8,813 nucleotides of DNA from NCBI GenBank assembly GCA_039584685.1, contig JBDGXI010000094.1, positions 1-8,813 on the forward strand, given 5' to 3'. The first letter of the stretch is position 1; the number at the start of each line of letters is the position of its first letter. The DNA is from Benthicola sp039584685 (lineage in GTDB: Bacteria > Gemmatimonadota > Gemmatimonadetes > Palauibacterales > Palauibacteraceae). The notes under the pieces were generated by a model. The model was not told the origin of the DNA. It did not search any database and saw only the letters and a program-made list of their open reading frames with translations. The translations under genes and the position numbers were made by a program. Below, in pieces: positions 7,132 through 8,813 of the stretch.

Positions 7132-8097
7132 TCACAGCCCGCGCGGCGGTTCACTCCGATCCGCGAGCCGGCGCCAGTCCGCCGCGATCGTCTCGGCCAG
7201 TGCCCTGACATCCTCGAGCGCATTTACGCGGATCGCGTCGTCTCCCACCTGGTGCCGCAGCCAGGTTCGCTGGCGCCGAGCGTAACGCCACGTGTCCCGA
7301 ACAATGGCCGCCACCGCCGCTTCGCGCGAGATCTCCCCCGAGGCGAGCCGCCACACTTCGCGATAGCCGATCGACGTCATGGCCGGCGAGCCCGGCCCGT
7401 GACCGCCGGCCGCGAGAGCCTCGACCTCGTCCAGCCAGCCCGCGTCCAGCTGGCGCCGCGTCCGCTCTTCGATTCGCTGCCGCAGGGTTTCGGCATCGAT
7501 CTCCAGCACCCACGTTCGTGCCGGCATCGGCTCGGCCTCCGGCGGAGCGTGCCCCTGCCACCAGGTCAGGTTGCGTCCGGTCAGCAGCGCCAGCTCCAGC
7601 GCTCTGCCGCCACGCTGGCGGTCGACCACCGGTAGACGGGACCGAAGATCGGGATCGAGCCGGTCCGTCCACCGGCGGACTTCCGCGATCGGCTGCGAGG
7701 CCAGCCATGCTTCGAGAGACGACCGTCGCCCGGCGTCCAATTCGGGCTCCCTGAACACCGGTCGGGTGAGCGCTCGCATGAAGAATCCCGTCCCGCCGGC
7801 CACGATCGGCACCCGACCGCGCGACTCGATGTCCGAAACCCAACCCCGGCACATGCGGGCGAACCGTCCGGCTCCATAGCGCTCGCCCGGCTCCAGGAAC
7901 GCGACCCCGTGGTGCGGGATGGAGAGTCGGTGCTCGGGACCTGGCGCCGCGGTTCCGATCTCGAGACCCCGGTAAGCCTGCCGGCTGTCCGCCGAGATGA
8001 TCTCCCCATCCACCAGCCGCGCCACTTCCGTCGCCAGGCCCGTCTTACCCGTGGCCGTGGGACCGAGGATGACCAGGATTCGGGGCCGCAGGCTCAC
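7132..8097 (-). CDS. miaA: tRNA dimethylallyltransferase
   Basis: Transfers a dimethylallyl group to N6 of A37 in tRNAs that read UNN codons, next to the anticodon, supporting reading-frame fidelity. The 321-residue product carries the P-loop GPTATGKT (12-19), DSRQ (37-40), an IGTA-P segment (47-52) in which the common lysine is alanine, GGTGFF (101-106), SIGYRE (242-247) and the C-terminal RYARRQRTWLR (271-281) equivalent to the family KRQxTWxR. Length is normal. I chose the GTG at 8097 because it sits just ahead of the P-loop strand and overlaps the mutL stop as GTGA; an open frame further upstream lies inside mutL and has no family similarity. The mutL-miaA order is conserved in many bacteria. 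Confidence 0.96.
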   Translation of the reverse strand: MSLRPRILVILGPTATGKTGLATEVARLVDGEIISADSRQAYRGLEIGTAAPGPEHRLSIPHHGVAFLEPGERYGAGRFARMCRGWVSDIESRGRVPIVAGGTGFFMRALTRPVFREPELDAGRRSSLEAWLASQPIAEVRRWTDRLDPDLRSRLPVVDRQRGGRALELALLTGRNLTWWQGHAPPEAEPMPARTWVLEIDAETLRQRIEERTRRQLDAGWLDEVEALAAGGHGPGSPAMTSIGYREVWRLASGEISREAAVAAIVRDTWRYARRQRTWLRHQVGDDAIRVNALEDVRALAETIAADWRRLADRSEPPRGL

Positions 8098-8813
8098 GAT
8101 CGGCCGAAGCGCCGGGCCAGCTCCTCCATGGTGAGGCGGAGGATCGTGGGTCGCCCGTGCACGTCGTGTCCCGGCAGCTCGGTCGCGAACAGCCGGTCCA
8201 CCAGCTCCTCCATCTCGACCCGCGACAGCGGCTGTCCGGCCTTGACCGCCGCCTTGCACGCCATGCTCTTCGCGATGCGCTCGTGCTGGTTCCGGGCCGA
8301 GTTCACGAGATCCGACCCGTGTGTCAGCTCGGAGACCATGTCTCGAAAACAGGCCTCCGCGTCGAAGTAAGGGTGCGGGTTGGGGGCGGAGTGGACGATC
8401 ACCGTCCGGTCGCCGAATGCGTCCACCTCGAAACCCACGGCCCGCAGCAAGCCGCCGAGCTCCTCGACCGCGGCGAACTCGGCCGGCGAGAGCCTCAGGG
8501 TGAGAGGAAAGAGAAGCCGTTGCGATTCGGCGCCGCCCTCGCGGAATCGCTCCATGATCTCCTCGAACAGCACTCGCTCGTGCGCCGAATGCTGGTCCAC
8601 TATCAACAGGCCGTCCCGTGTGGAGATCAGAATGTACGCGTCGTGAAGCTGCCAGGCGTGCGGTCGCACGGCCTGGTTCACCGCGCCCAGGGGTGAGCTT
8701 TCTCCGTCGCCGGCGAGGGACGGTTCAGCCTCCGGCGAATCGTCCGAACCGCGCGCCACGAAGAACGCAAGCTGTGGGGGCACCGAGTCCGCGCTTCCAT
8801 CGGACTCCAGCCC
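8094..8813 (-). CDS. mutL: DNA mismatch repair protein MutL, C-terminal part (5' end beyond window)
   Basis: Only the last 239 residues are present; the N-terminal GHKL ATPase lies beyond the right edge. Visible residues 1-50 are a Ser/Gly/Glu-rich linker. The C-terminal dimerisation domain begins near QLHDAYIL (55-62) and carries an endonuclease-type motif DQHSAHERVLFEE (73-85), fitting DQHA(x)2E(x)4E with Ser for Ala. It also has ACKAAVKAG (185-193), where the family has ACR, and DVHGRP (217-222), where nicking MutL proteins usually have CPHGRP. Nicking MutL proteins (B. subtilis type, in bacteria without MutH) make the strand incision in mismatch repair. The protein ends in RFGRS, and its TGA overlaps the miaA GTG. 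The gene identity is clear; whether the nuclease site is active is uncertain because of the Cys-to-Asp change. Confidence 0.96.
   Translation of the reverse strand, partial: GLESDGSADSVPPQLAFFVARGSDDSPEAEPSLAGDGESSPLGAVNQAVRPHAWQLHDAYILISTRDGLLIVDQHSAHERVLFEEIMERFREGGAESQRLLFPLTLRLSPAEFAAVEELGGLLRAVGFEVDAFGDRTVIVHSAPNPHPYFDAEACFRDMVSELTHGSDLVNSARNQHERIAKSMACKAAVKAGQPLSRVEMEELVDRLFATELPGHDVHGRPTILRLTMEELARRFGRS

Noticed and set aside
7132..8259. Longer 375-residue version of MiaA
   Set aside because: The extra 54 residues overlap the conserved MutL C-terminus and carry no similarity; the GTG at 8097 gives the usual start just before the P-loop.

Overview
This window is a compact, high-GC stretch of a bacterial chromosome. 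Eight genes run on the minus strand, so transcription goes from high to low coordinates, and one small gene faces them on the plus strand at the left end. Gene content (BshA of bacillithiol synthesis, a type III pantothenate kinase, a stand-alone biotin protein ligase, a secreted glutamate-carboxypeptidase-II-like M28 peptidase) together with the high GC fits a Gemmatimonadota-type or similar Gram-negative, non-proteobacterial lineage. The assignment is an inference from gene content, not from a marker gene.

Layout in transcription order: the 3' part of mutL (8813 to 8094, cut by the window edge), miaA (8097 to 7132), bshA (7106 to 5970), uppP (5973 to 5182), nadC (5185 to 4274), birA (4277 to 3468), coaX (3438 to 2656) and an M28B metallopeptidase (2659 to 419). 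Five of the seven junctions are 4-base GTGA or ATGA stop/start overlaps. The other two gaps are 25 and 29 bases, and each carries a purine-rich ribosome binding site. No internal promoter or terminator is visible, so the set reads as one translationally coupled operon whose promoter lies upstream of mutL, outside the window.

The operon is mainly a housekeeping and cofactor cluster: DNA mismatch repair (MutL), tRNA A37 prenylation (MiaA), the first step of bacillithiol (BshA), undecaprenyl-phosphate recycling for cell-wall precursors (UppP), de novo NAD (NadC), biotin attachment to carboxylases (BirA) and the first step of CoA synthesis (CoaX). It ends in an exported zinc peptidase. The three cofactor enzymes NadC, BirA and CoaX are consecutive.

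At the left end a 66-residue two-helix membrane protein is encoded on the plus strand (242 to 442). Its 3' end overlaps that of the peptidase gene by 24 bases, tail to tail. The first 241 bases hold no gene I can support.

I do not see a previously undescribed defence or mobile system here. The points most worth a second look are a changed metal-site motif in MutL, altered substrate-pocket residues in the M28 peptidase, and the coupled operon architecture around bshA.
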